A stretch of 9,437 bases of DNA. Source: Planctomycetota bacterium (GTDB lineage Bacteria > Planctomycetota > UBA1135 > UBA2386). Position 1 is the first letter of the stretch, and every line of letters starts with the position of its first letter. The stretch spans positions 1-9,437 of the forward strand of contig QJVU01000175.1 in the NCBI GenBank assembly GCA_003235605.1, written 5' to 3'. This document shows positions 1-6,359 of the stretch, one piece after another. The notes under the pieces were generated by a model that searched no databases, was not told the origin of the DNA, and saw nothing but the letters and a program-made list of their open reading frames with translations. Both the position numbers and the translations under genes were made by a program.

Positions 1-222
1 CCGTTCCAGGCGGTGATCTCCGAGATGGTCTCCCGCGAGGCCCGAGGCACCCTGATGGGGATCCGCGCCTTCTTCGTCAACGCCGGGACGTTCGCGTTTC
101 CGTGGCTCTGCGCGCGTCTGCGATCCGGATGGGATTTCTTCTTCGACGAGATCCTGCTGGTGGCGGCAGGGGGGATCTTCTTCTCCTATCTCCTGGTGCA
201 GCTGTGCGTGAAGCAGAAGTAG
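1..222 (+). CDS. C-terminal end of an MFS-type transporter (5' truncated by window edge)
   Basis: The reading frame is open from base 1 and ends at TAG 220-222, leaving 73 residues. It begins PFQAVISEMVSREARGTLMG. A Q-x2-(I/V)-S-E-(L/M)-V stretch followed by R-G-T-x-M-G is the pattern of the cytoplasmic loop before the last two helices of many major facilitator superfamily carriers. Two hydrophobic stretches follow, about residues 21-40 and 50-69, separated by a short polar turn (RSGWD). The protein ends LCVKQK with a positive tail. An internal GTG at 13 is a possible start codon but surely not the real one, because the family needs about 12 helices. The substrate cannot be told from this fragment. 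It is followed closely by a small membrane ORF and a symporter on the same strand, so co-transcription is likely. Confidence 0.68.
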   Translation, partial: PFQAVISEMVSREARGTLMGIRAFFVNAGTFAFPWLCARLRSGWDFFFDEILLVAAGGIFFSYLLVQLCVKQK

Positions 223-254
223 ATCCGGATCCTGGGCACGACGGGCGGCCCCCG

Positions 255-365
255 CTGGGTTCCTGGAGACGGACCTACACGGTGACCGTGGTTTTTGCAG
301 TCGCCTGCATCGCCCTGCTCTACTGGTTCACGCGCGCCTTCAACATCCCCTTGTCCCACAACTGA
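255..365 (+). CDS. Small single-pass membrane protein, translationally coupled to the symporter (start uncertain)
   Basis: A short frame between the MFS gene and the symporter ends at TGA 363-365, which overlaps the symporter ATG at 365-367 as TGATG. The readable part contains a WRRTY motif, then about 20 hydrophobic residues (TVTVVFAVACIALLYWF), then TRAFNIPLSHN. Two arginines before the membrane segment predict a cytoplasmic N-terminus. Nearly every codon from 273 onward ends in G or C, as in the neighbouring genes, which argues for real coding. The start is unclear. GTG at 282 is the only standard start nearby, with a GGAG at 265-268 that is rather far away. It would lose the RR, so I list the frame from CTG 255. 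I infer an accessory or small-subunit role for the symporter, by analogy with other small membrane proteins encoded just before SSS transporters. The sequence itself does not match DUF4212 or DUF997 by eye. Confidence 0.42.
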   Translation: MGSWRRTYTVTVVFAVACIALLYWFTRAFNIPLSHN

Positions 366-2155
366 TGGGCGTCATCGACTGGGCCGTGTTCCTGGGCTTC
401 CTGGCCTACATCGTCTGGGACGGTGTCCGCCGCGCCAAGGGCACCCGGGATCTCGAGAACTACTTCGCCGGCGGTCGCTCGGTCGTCTGGTGGGCGGCAG
501 GCCTTTCGATCATGGCCACGCAGGCCTCGGCGATCACGGTGATCGGCACCACCGGTCAGGGCTGCGAGCACGGCATGGAGTTCGTGCAGACCTACTTCGG
601 CCTGGCCTTCGCGATGGTGCTGCTGTCGATCTTCTTCGTCCCCCTGTATCGCAGCCAGCCGATCCTGACCGCCTACCAGTACCTGGAGCGTCGTTTCGGT
701 CCGGCCACACGGACGTTGGCCAGCGCGATCTTCCTGGTCTCCCGTTGCCTGGCCTTCGCCATCGTGATCTACGCCCCGGCCGTCGTGGCCTCGACCATGC
801 TCCAGATCGACGTGAACTACACGATCGTCGCCCTCGGAGCCCTCACTACCGCGTACACGATGATCGGGGGAGTCAAGGCGGTGATCGCCACCGACGTGAA
901 GCAGATGCTGGTGATCATCGGAGGTCTGGTGCTGGTCTGCTTCCTGTTGCTCTCCCAGATCCTGGAGCACGTCGACTTCATGGGTCTGCTGCATGTCCTG
1001 GGAGCCTCGGGCAAGCTGAACGCAGTCGAGGTCGAGGCCAAGGCCTCTCTGATGCCGCGGCTGAGTCCGGACTTTGCGGAGTGGATTGGTGTCGAGGGGG
1101 GCAGGCAGAAGAGCTTCTGGGAGGACAAGTACAACCTCTGGTCCGGAGTGATCGGCGGCCTGTTCCTGCACCTGGCCTACTTCGGCACCGACCAGAGCCA
1201 GGTGCAGCGCATCCTCACCAACCCCACGGCGAAAGAGAGCCGGATGGCGCTCCTCCTCTCCGCCTTCGCGAAGGTGCCCATGCAGGCCCTGGTGCTCTTC
1301 ATCGGCGTGTTGCTCTATGCGTTCCTGGTGCTCAACCCAGGCGGCAGCCCCATGTTGTTCCGGCCCGACCAGCAGCTGCGGGCAGCCCAGGCCCAGGGCG
1401 ATCTGGGCGCGAAGCTCGAGAAGCTCTCGGAGACCCACCGGTTCGCTGCCCTGAACCGCCGGTACCTTGCAATGGAGATCGCGGACAGCGGCGACGCCAA
1501 CTCGGACCCGGAGCGGCTCCAGTCGTTTCGAGAAGCCATGGCGAAGGTCGACGAACTGCGCAGCCAGGCGCGGGAACTGGTGGCGGATCCCACGGAGGAG
1601 GTCGCCGAGCGCCGGGACGTGAACTACATCTTCCCCTACTACATCCTGCACCATGTCCCGGTGGTGCTCTTGGGGCTGATGATGGCGGCGATCTTTGCCG
1701 CGGCGATGTCCAGCGTGGACTCGGCCTTGAACTCCCTCACTGCGGCGACGGTCGTGGACTTCTACAAGCGGCTGGTGAACCCTGTCGCACCGGAGCATCG
1801 CGCGTTGTCGGTGAGCCGATGGATCACGGTCTTCTGGGGCACCTGCGCCACGGTGGCGGCCTTCTACTTCAAGGAGGCCGGCTCGGTCATCGAGGTGATC
1901 AACAAGATCGGCTCCTTCTTCTACGGCAGCCTGCTGGGAGTCTTCCTCCTGGCACTGCTGTGTCGTCGAGCGGGACGGGTTGCGGGCCTGGCAGGGCTGG
2001 TAGGGGGCATGGTGTCTGTCCTGGCCACCCACTGGATGCTGCAGGTGGAGTTCCTCTGGTACAATGTGATCGGAACGATGGGCGTCCTGGTGGTGGGGTT
2101 CGTGGCCAGCCGCTTCGAGGCCGAGGCGGAGAGCCCTGGCGCTACTGCGTCTTGA
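365..2155 (+). CDS. Sodium:solute symporter family (SSS/SLC5) transporter with a helical insertion
   Basis: This is a 596-residue polytopic inner-membrane protein of the LeuT-fold SSS family, which couples sodium entry to uptake of a small organic solute. Family marks are YFAGGRSVVWWAAGLSIMAT (residues 33-52, the first core helix region), FGTDQSQVQR (273-282) and AAMSSVDSALNSL (446-458). In that last motif Ser449 and Ser450 sit where vSGLT-type proteins bind sodium at the Na2 site. A charged, helix-prone insertion at about 325-418 interrupts the usual loop before FPYYILHHVP (423-432). I recall similar inserts in some SSS transporters of Bacteroidota and Planctomycetota. The start ATG overlaps the upstream small ORF (TGATG) and has no clear ribosome binding site, which suggests translational coupling. 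The last 14 bases overlap the convergent propeller gene. The substrate is not predictable from sequence. Confidence 0.93.
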   Translation: MGVIDWAVFLGFLAYIVWDGVRRAKGTRDLENYFAGGRSVVWWAAGLSIMATQASAITVIGTTGQGCEHGMEFVQTYFGLAFAMVLLSIFFVPLYRSQPILTAYQYLERRFGPATRTLASAIFLVSRCLAFAIVIYAPAVVASTMLQIDVNYTIVALGALTTAYTMIGGVKAVIATDVKQMLVIIGGLVLVCFLLLSQILEHVDFMGLLHVLGASGKLNAVEVEAKASLMPRLSPDFAEWIGVEGGRQKSFWEDKYNLWSGVIGGLFLHLAYFGTDQSQVQRILTNPTAKESRMALLLSAFAKVPMQALVLFIGVLLYAFLVLNPGGSPMLFRPDQQLRAAQAQGDLGAKLEKLSETHRFAALNRRYLAMEIADSGDANSDPERLQSFREAMAKVDELRSQARELVADPTEEVAERRDVNYIFPYYILHHVPVVLLGLMMAAIFAAAMSSVDSALNSLTAATVVDFYKRLVNPVAPEHRALSVSRWITVFWGTCATVAAFYFKEAGSVIEVINKIGSFFYGSLLGVFLLALLCRRAGRVAGLAGLVGGMVSVLATHWMLQVEFLWYNVIGTMGVLVVGFVASRFEAEAESPGATAS

Positions 2156-3203
2156 AGCGGATCGGGTCCGTCACCGAGGTGACGGTAGTGGTGTTCGCCG
2201 TCACGGCCGCCGCCCAGAGCGTCAGCCCCGCCGGAAGCGGCGGGATGGGGAACTTCGGCGTCAGCGCGACACCCGAACTGTCGACGGTTGCCACGAAGAA
2301 CGGCAGCAGGTTGATGCCGACCCCCGTCACGGTGTCGTAGGTCAGGGGCACCGTCACGCCGCCAGCGGAAAACCCCGCCACCCCCGTACCAGACAACAGG
2401 ACGACCGTGACGTCTCCAGCCTGTTTCTGCCCTTCCGTCAGCTTGAACTGGATCTGGTTGGGAAAGGACGGGGTGCCGACGAGCTCCAAGTACGGTGCTC
2501 CGATGTCGATCTGGTAGATCGTGGCGTTCGTGCCACCGCCGGTCCAGAGGTACCAGTCGCCCCACTCGAGCCCTTGCTGAAAGGCCCCGCTGGGGGACGG
2601 GATGTCGAGCACCACGGAGCCGTTCGTGGGATTGTGCCGTCGAATCCGGCCCGTGCTTTGGTATCCAGCCCAGACATGGGTGCCGTCCCAGCCGAGGTCG
2701 CGGGGGTTGTAGGAGCCCGACGCTGGCACGCTGATCGAACGGATCGCCTTCCCGGTCCGGTCGAACCAGTGGATCTTGTTGCTCTCGTCGCTGATGAGGA
2801 GGTTCGTTCCGTCCCACGCCAGCCCGTCCGGACGGCCTGCGTTCACGAACGCCGTGAACGAGGAGATGGTGTTGCCGGTCGTGGGGATGAGGCGGTAGAC
2901 CGTGTTGTTGGACCAGGAAGCGACCCAGAGGGTCCCACCGTCGTGGGTCATGCCGCGCAGGCTGGTGGACGGCGCCGTGAAGCTCCCGAGCGTGGCTCCG
3001 GTGTAGGCATCGAGGCGATAGATCGTTCCCGCACCGGTGCCGAGTCCCGAGCACGTCCAGAGCTGCCCCTGCGCGTAGGCGATCCCGTTCATGTAGCTGG
3101 CCCCATGGGGGCTCGAGAACGAGTTGACGATCTTATGGGTGGCTTGGGAGAGGGCTCCGCCCGCGAGGACGAGCGCCGCAGTGAGGATTCGAGACGCGCG
3201 CAT
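2142..3203 (-). CDS. Secreted beta-propeller protein with planctomycete C-terminal beta domain
   Basis: 353 residues. A signal peptide (residues 1-20, MRASRILTAALVLAGGALSQ) predicts export. Residues about 22-235 contain repeated propeller-like units with motifs such as GLAWDGTNLLIS (128-139), DLGWDGTHVWAG (169-180) and GLEWGDWYLWTG (211-222), each followed by a strand ending in a YRLD, HWFD, IRRH or YQID pattern. This is the signature of SMP-30/NHL/Vgb-like propellers. Residues about 240-350 form a separate beta-rich module (VTVVLLSGTG, VPLTYD, ATVDSSGVAL, PLPAGLTLWAAAV). I recognise it as a C-terminal domain common in secreted planctomycete proteins, probably for surface attachment or sorting (inference). 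ATG 3203 is supported by GGAGG (3215-3219, minus strand) 11 bases upstream. Ligand and role are unknown. The 3' end overlaps the symporter by 14 bp. Confidence 0.88.
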   Translation of the reverse strand: MRASRILTAALVLAGGALSQATHKIVNSFSSPHGASYMNGIAYAQGQLWTCSGLGTGAGTIYRLDAYTGATLGSFTAPSTSLRGMTHDGGTLWVASWSNNTVYRLIPTTGNTISSFTAFVNAGRPDGLAWDGTNLLISDESNKIHWFDRTGKAIRSISVPASGSYNPRDLGWDGTHVWAGYQSTGRIRRHNPTNGSVVLDIPSPSGAFQQGLEWGDWYLWTGGGTNATIYQIDIGAPYLELVGTPSFPNQIQFKLTEGQKQAGDVTVVLLSGTGVAGFSAGGVTVPLTYDTVTGVGINLLPFFVATVDSSGVALTPKFPIPPLPAGLTLWAAAVTANTTTVTSVTDPIRFKTQ

Positions 3204-3214
3204 GGTTCGGTTAG

Positions 3215-3219
3215 CCTCC
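3215..3219 (-). promoter_or_regulatory. Ribosome binding site of the secreted propeller gene
   Basis: The minus strand reads GGAGG here, 11 bases before ATG 3203. It is the strongest Shine-Dalgarno match among the starts in this window and confirms the start that gives a clean signal peptide. Confidence 0.7.
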
Positions 3220-3301
3220 GGTGAGGTGGGTGGATGGGTGTCGGGGCAGGGCCGCCGACTTCCGTGGATCCTACACCAGCGGACACCACGCGTCTGCCCT
3301 G

Positions 3302-3377
3302 GCCGGGAAGTAGATGCCTTGCCGGGAAGTAGATGCCTTGCCGGGAAGTGGATGTCTTGCCGGGAAGTGGATGCCCG
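3302..3377. repeat. Four tandem 19-bp direct repeats between mutM and the propeller gene
   Basis: Units at 3302-3320, 3321-3339, 3340-3358 and 3359-3377 follow each other without spacing. Units 1 and 2 are identical (GCCGGGAAGTAGATGCCTT). Unit 3 differs at two positions (A to G at 11, C to T at 17). Unit 4 shares the G at position 11 and diverges in its last two bases. The array begins 12 bases past the mutM stop and lies 99-174 bp upstream of the propeller start, both read on the minus strand. The 19-base period is not a multiple of three, so it does not encode a peptide repeat. It could be a set of binding sites for a regulator of the propeller gene, or a simple slippage-generated minisatellite. 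The sequence does not decide. Confidence 0.93.
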
Positions 3378-3389
3378 TCGGTCAGGGTA

Positions 3390-4229
3390 TCAGACCTGGC
3401 AGCGCGGGCAGTAGTACGTCGAGCGTCCGGTCTCCACCACGCGCTTGATGGGCGTGCCACAGGCGCGGCACGGATCCCCCTGGCGACCGTAGACCATCAA
3501 CGATCGTTGGAAGTAGCCAGTGTTCTCGTCCACCCCGATGTAATCGCGAATCGTCGTGCCTCCGGCGCCGATCGCGTCCCGTAGCACTCCCTGCACGGCA
3601 TCGACGAGGTTGTCGCAGTTGCGTCGAGAGAGACGCCAGGCTGCCCGGCGCGGCCGCACGCCAGCCCGGAAGCAGGCCTCCGAGGCGTAGATGTTGCCGA
3701 CGCCCACGACGTTCCTGGCGTTCATCAACAGGTTCTTGCAGTTCACCCGTCGTTTCCGGCTGAGCCGGAACAAAAGCTCGCCGGTGAAGGACTCGTCCAG
3801 GGGCTCGGGACCCAGGTCCTTGATCAGCCAGTGGCTCTGGAGATCCCGGCCCGGCACGACGTCCAACATTCCGAAGCGCCGGGCGTCGACGTAGCGCATG
3901 AGGCAGCGGCCGAAGTCCATCCTCCAGTGCTCGTGGAGGCGCCAGGGGGGACGGGGCTCGTCGGATGGGAGGACGTCCACGAACAGGCGGCCGCTCATCC
4001 CCAGGTGGATGAGGGCCACGGGGCTGCCGAGGCCGGAGAAGTGAAGCTGGAGATACTTGGAGCGCCGCGCCACTTGCCGGCAGGTGCGTCCCCGGAGGCG
4101 ATGCACCTTGTGCTCGGGGATCGGCCAGCGGAGATCGGAGCGACGCAACTCGATCCGCCGGACCTGCTGTCCGATCAACAAGGGAGCCATGCCCCGCCGG
4201 ACGGTCTCGACCTCGGGCAGCTCGGGCAT
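3390..4229 (-). CDS. mutM: Formamidopyrimidine-DNA glycosylase / AP lyase (Fpg)
   Basis: 279 residues, close to the usual Fpg length. The enzyme removes oxidised purines such as 8-oxoguanine in base excision repair and cuts the resulting abasic site. The start MPELPEVETVRRG is diagnostic: Pro2 becomes the N-terminal catalytic nucleophile after Met removal, and Glu3 and Glu6 are present. Other conserved marks are Lys58 (RRSKYLQL), HLGMSGRL (75-82), DARRFG (115-120), the helix-two-turn-helix VVGVGNIYASEACFRAG (174-190, with Asn179), GGTTIRDYI (223-231) and GYFQ (238-241). A C-terminal zinc finger has Cys254, Cys257, Cys274 and Cys277. All key residues are present, so it should be active. No Shine-Dalgarno is visible before ATG 4229; the transcript may be leaderless or weakly translated. 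It is divergent from the composite gene at 4398. Confidence 0.97.
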   Translation of the reverse strand: MPELPEVETVRRGMAPLLIGQQVRRIELRRSDLRWPIPEHKVHRLRGRTCRQVARRSKYLQLHFSGLGSPVALIHLGMSGRLFVDVLPSDEPRPPWRLHEHWRMDFGRCLMRYVDARRFGMLDVVPGRDLQSHWLIKDLGPEPLDESFTGELLFRLSRKRRVNCKNLLMNARNVVGVGNIYASEACFRAGVRPRRAAWRLSRRNCDNLVDAVQGVLRDAIGAGGTTIRDYIGVDENTGYFQRSLMVYGRQGDPCRACGTPIKRVVETGRSTYYCPRCQV

Positions 4230-4294
4230 TGCTACATGCTAGCGGTAGTGAAGCCGCGGCTCGGAGGCCGCAGCGAGATTCTCGGCGCTCTGGC

Positions 4295-4338
4295 TGACCG
4301 AGAATGGACGCCCGTCGGAACCTGGGACAGGCCGCGTC
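4295..4338 (+). promoter_or_regulatory. Shared bipartite element, copy 1 (TGACCGA-N16-GAACCTG)
   Basis: TGACCGA is at 4295-4301 and GAACCTG at 4318-4324, exactly 16 bases apart. GGACAGG follows, so that CCTGGGACAGG (4321-4331) forms a perfect CCTG/CAGG dyad. A GTC lies at 4336-4338. The GAACCTG starts 80 bp before ATG 4398. The same layout recurs before the next two secreted-protein genes. GAAC plus a downstream GTC resembles an ECF-type promoter, but the gap is shorter than in E. coli sigma-E promoters, so operator and promoter readings both remain open. Confidence 0.62.
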
Positions 4339-4386
4339 AGGAGGTGCGGCACTCTTTGAACCGCTCTTGACGTTCGATCCAGCCAC

Positions 4387-4390
4387 GGAG
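4387..4390 (+). promoter_or_regulatory. Ribosome binding site that fixes the start at ATG 4398
   Basis: GGAG lies 7 bases before ATG 4398. The open frame from ATG 4304 has no such site and reads as non-coding composition, so this site decides that translation enters through the signal-peptide frame. Confidence 0.62.
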
Positions 4391-4397
4391 CAGCACA

Positions 4398-4862
4398 ATG
4401 CGTATTGCGTCTTCCTGTCTGTTTGCAGTCCTCTCCCTCGCCAGCGGTGCCGCCGCCCAGGCCACCGCCCAGACCCCGACCCGGACCACGAGCCTCAACC
4501 TCGGGCTGCTCTGGGCGCCCAACCATGGACAGTGGTCGGACGAGGTACTCGCGGCCTCGGTTGGCGGACGGTCGCCGGTCTGCCTGACACGAAGCGGCCT
4601 CGTGGTTGGCCTGGGAACAGAATCCGGGCCGCTGCGGATCTCCTTCCCGGTGCCCGTGGGCACGTCGAGGGGGCAAGACGCCGGGCCGTCGGTTGCCTGG
4701 CTTGGGGCTTGCGCGGCCGGTACCAAGTCTGCGACCGCGTCGACCTCGCGGGAGCTCATGGTGCCGGTCAGCAGAAGAACCTCGAGAAGGCGATCAAGGT
4801 CCTCGAGCAGGGGGTCAAGAAACACCCGGGCAATGCTGACATCCATTACAACCTCGGTGTAG
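4398..4862 (+). CDS. Signal peptide plus start of a DUF7948-like domain; frame lost after about 4657 (5' part of a composite gene)
   Basis: The 154-codon frame starts MRIASSCLFAVLSLASGAAA, a clear export signal ending near Gln21. Next come NLGLLWAPNHGQWSDEVLAA and SGLVVGLGTESGPLRISFP. The N-(H/Q)-G-Q-W-x3-V pattern followed by a G-x-V-(V/L) strand resembles the N-terminal domain that often precedes SBBP propeller repeats (DUF7948; name given from memory). Only about 60-80 residues of that domain are present, where over 200 are usual. After roughly residue 87 the frame turns into Ser/Arg-rich composition (SRRTSRRRSRSSSRGSR) and stops at TAG 4860-4862, while convincing TPR coding begins in the frame one base back. 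The frame is therefore genuine at its 5' end and broken in the middle. It is preceded by a good ribosome binding site and by copy 1 of the shared element. Confidence 0.62.
   Translation: MRIASSCLFAVLSLASGAAAQATAQTPTRTTSLNLGLLWAPNHGQWSDEVLAASVGGRSPVCLTRSGLVVGLGTESGPLRISFPVPVGTSRGQDAGPSVAWLGACAAGTKSATASTSRELMVPVSRRTSRRRSRSSSRGSRNTRAMLTSITTSV
4657..4777 (+). other. Junction and frame change within the composite gene
   Basis: The signal-peptide frame looks coding up to about 4656 and the TPR frame from about 4778. Passing from the first to the second needs a step of minus one, equal to one missing base or two extra bases. Short G runs at 4669-4673 and 4704-4707 are plausible sites for a lost base. 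The first TPR hairpin is also incomplete: its second helix (NLEKAIKVLEQGVKKHPG) is present, but the expected first helix is not recognisable in any frame. A plain sequencing indel would not by itself restore that helix, so a recombination joint is favoured. Confidence 0.55.
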
Positions 4863-6199
4863 ATCTTGGTAGGAGCGGCAGGCTGGACGAGGCGGCTGCA
4901 GCGTACCGGAAGGCGATCAAACTCGACTCAAGCCTCTATCGTGCGCACTACAACCTCGGTGCACTGTTCGGGAAGCAGGGCAAGCTGGATGAGGCGCTTG
5001 CTGCATTCCACCAGGCCATCAAGATCAAACCAGATTTTGCTGAAGGGTATTGCAACCTCGGCGTCGTCCTCGCGAAGCAGGGAAAGTTGGACGACGCCAT
5101 TAAGGCGTATCAGCAGGCGATCCGGTGTAATCCGGGCCTTGCCAAGGCGTACCATAATCTCGGACTCGTGTTGAGGGAAAAAGGCAGGCTGGACGACGCA
5201 ATCGAAGCCTACAAGAACGCGATCCGGTACAAGCCGGACTACGCGTTGGCCTACAACAACCTGGGTGCGTGCCTGTACAAGCACGACAGGCTGGAAGAGG
5301 CAGTCGAGGCATTCCGGAAGGCGGTCGCGCTCCAGCCACAGTTTCCTGACCCGTACCACAACCTCGGTTGGATGTACTCGAAGCTAGGCATGCTTGACGA
5401 TGCGCTTCGTGCTTTCGAACAGGGGATCAAGCTCGAATCAAGGCCCAAGGCGTTCCTACGCCTTGGCATCGTGCTCTACGAGCAACGCAGGCTGGACGAG
5501 GCCGAGTCCAGGTTTCGCCAGGCAGCCCGGCCCGGCCCGGATTCCATGGCGGCTCATTACAACCTGGGGCTCGTTCTCAGGGAGAAGGGAGACATTGAGT
5601 CAGCGCTGGCAGCCTTCCAGCAGGCGCAAGGGCTGAGTACCAATCCAGAGATCGCGCGACGCATCGAGGAATGCAGGCGCAGCATCGAGTTGGCAGGTTC
5701 CCTGAAGGGCAGGCTTGGCCGCAAGTTGGTGGTGCCTGATGCCAAGGACAAGGTCATCCTGGCACGGCTCCACCACTCGAGAAAGCACTACCTGACGTCC
5801 GCGCAACTGTGGAAAGAGGCGTTCACGGCGGATCCCAAGCTGCAGGAAGAGGACGAAGACGGGTCCTACTTGCGCCGCGCCGCCGCAGCGGCCGCCTTGG
5901 CGTCTGCGGGTGATGGGGTAGAGAAGATCGACGCTGCCGGCAGGCGGAAATGGTGCCGGACGGCGATCCAGTGGCTCAGGACTGGTTTGTCCCAGCAAGA
6001 AGCGCTCCTCGGTTCCGAAGAAGACGGTGCCCGCTACCAGGTCATTTGGATGCTGCGGATGTGGAAGCAGGATCCCCGCTTGCGTGCGATACGTGATGAG
6101 GAGCAGCTGAAACAACTTCCGGATTCGGATCGAGAGGAGATCCGAGTCTTCTGGGCGGATGTGGATTCGCTACTGGCGAGGTCCCTTCAAAAGGACTGA
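4766..6199 (+). pseudogene. TPR repeats and C-terminal domain of a planctomycete Ser/Thr kinase, kinase domain absent (3' part of composite gene)
   Basis: Coding character begins at about 4766-4778; the same frame is open back to ATG 4304, but that part is Arg/Pro/Gly-rich and overlaps the signal-peptide frame. There is no ATG in the credible part until far inside the repeats. Eight 33-34-residue TPR units run from 4832 to 5644, each with the N-L-G-x-(x)-L and G-x-L-D-(D/E)-A pattern; half of an earlier unit precedes them. From 5645 the sequence has RKHYLTSAQLWKEAFTADPK, then TAIQWLRTGL, then LPDSDREEIRVFWADVDSLL. I recognise this as the C-terminal domain of planctomycete Ser/Thr kinases that carry TPRs, there seen with ADPKLADD and WLRADL variants. 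No kinase domain lies in the window. The long stop-free frame suggests either recent breakage or a still-used fusion. Codons look less GC-rich than in neighbouring genes. If translated through the joint, the product would be an exported TPR protein. Confidence 0.68.
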
Positions 6200-6258
6200 C
6201 TTGCTGACCGCGCTCCGGAGGCTCTGGCTCCCAGTCCTACGCGTTTTCTCGATCCCAG

Positions 6259-6304
6259 TGACCGAAAGCCGCCGTCTGTGCGAACCTGCAACTGGAGAGT
6301 GGTC
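6259..6304 (+). promoter_or_regulatory. Shared bipartite element, copy 2 (TGACCGA-N16-GAACCTG)
   Basis: TGACCGA is at 6259-6265 and GAACCTG at 6282-6288, again 16 bases apart. CAACTGG follows, a weaker match to the nnACAGG of the other copies, with GTC at 6302-6304, two bases further away than in copies 1 and 3. GAACCTG starts 78 bp before ATG 6360. The 16-bp spacer is also partly conserved with copy 3 (CCGC, GTC and GT at matching positions). Confidence 0.62.
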
Positions 6305-6347
6305 CCTGGACCGCCGCCCTTGCAAATCCCCGAGTCCGCATCCCCCC

Positions 6348-6351
6348 GGAG
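6348..6351 (+). promoter_or_regulatory. Ribosome binding site that fixes the start at ATG 6360
   Basis: GGAG lies 8 bases before ATG 6360. The same frame is open upstream to ATG 6159, inside the TPR gene, but only the 6360 start has this site and places the signal peptide at the N-terminus. Confidence 0.7.
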
Positions 6352-6359
6352 CCAGACCC

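Noticed and set aside
320..2032. 570-codon open frame on the minus strand opposite the symporter
   Set aside because: It is rich in His, Asp, Gln, Arg and Gly with no motif. It is the complement of a high-GC membrane protein gene with clear SSS motifs, a usual shadow frame.
295..2340. 681-codon + strand frame overlapping the symporter
   Set aside because: Arg/Gly/Pro-rich composition without domains; shifted reading of the symporter gene and of the complement of the propeller gene.
3302..3377. CRISPR array
   Set aside because: The units are contiguous with no unique spacers and only 19 bases long.
3378..3384. Minus-strand TGACCGA next to the 19-bp repeats
   Set aside because: No GAACCTG 16 bases further on, and it lies about 175 bp from the propeller start, unlike the three true copies.
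4252..4261. 10-base palindrome AGCCGCGGCT upstream of mutM as an operator
   Set aside because: A palindrome of this length is expected several times by chance in a GC-rich window and nothing else supports it.
4304..4765. 5' extension of the TPR frame to ATG 4304
   Set aside because: The translation is Arg/Pro/Gly-rich without similarity, begins inside copy 1 of the shared element and lacks a ribosome binding site. The overlapping frame from 4398 has a signal peptide and a good site.
6159..6359. Upstream start of the cysteine-containing protein at ATG 6159
   Set aside because: It would overlap the TPR gene and put 67 basic residues before an obvious signal peptide; GGAG before ATG 6360 settles the start.
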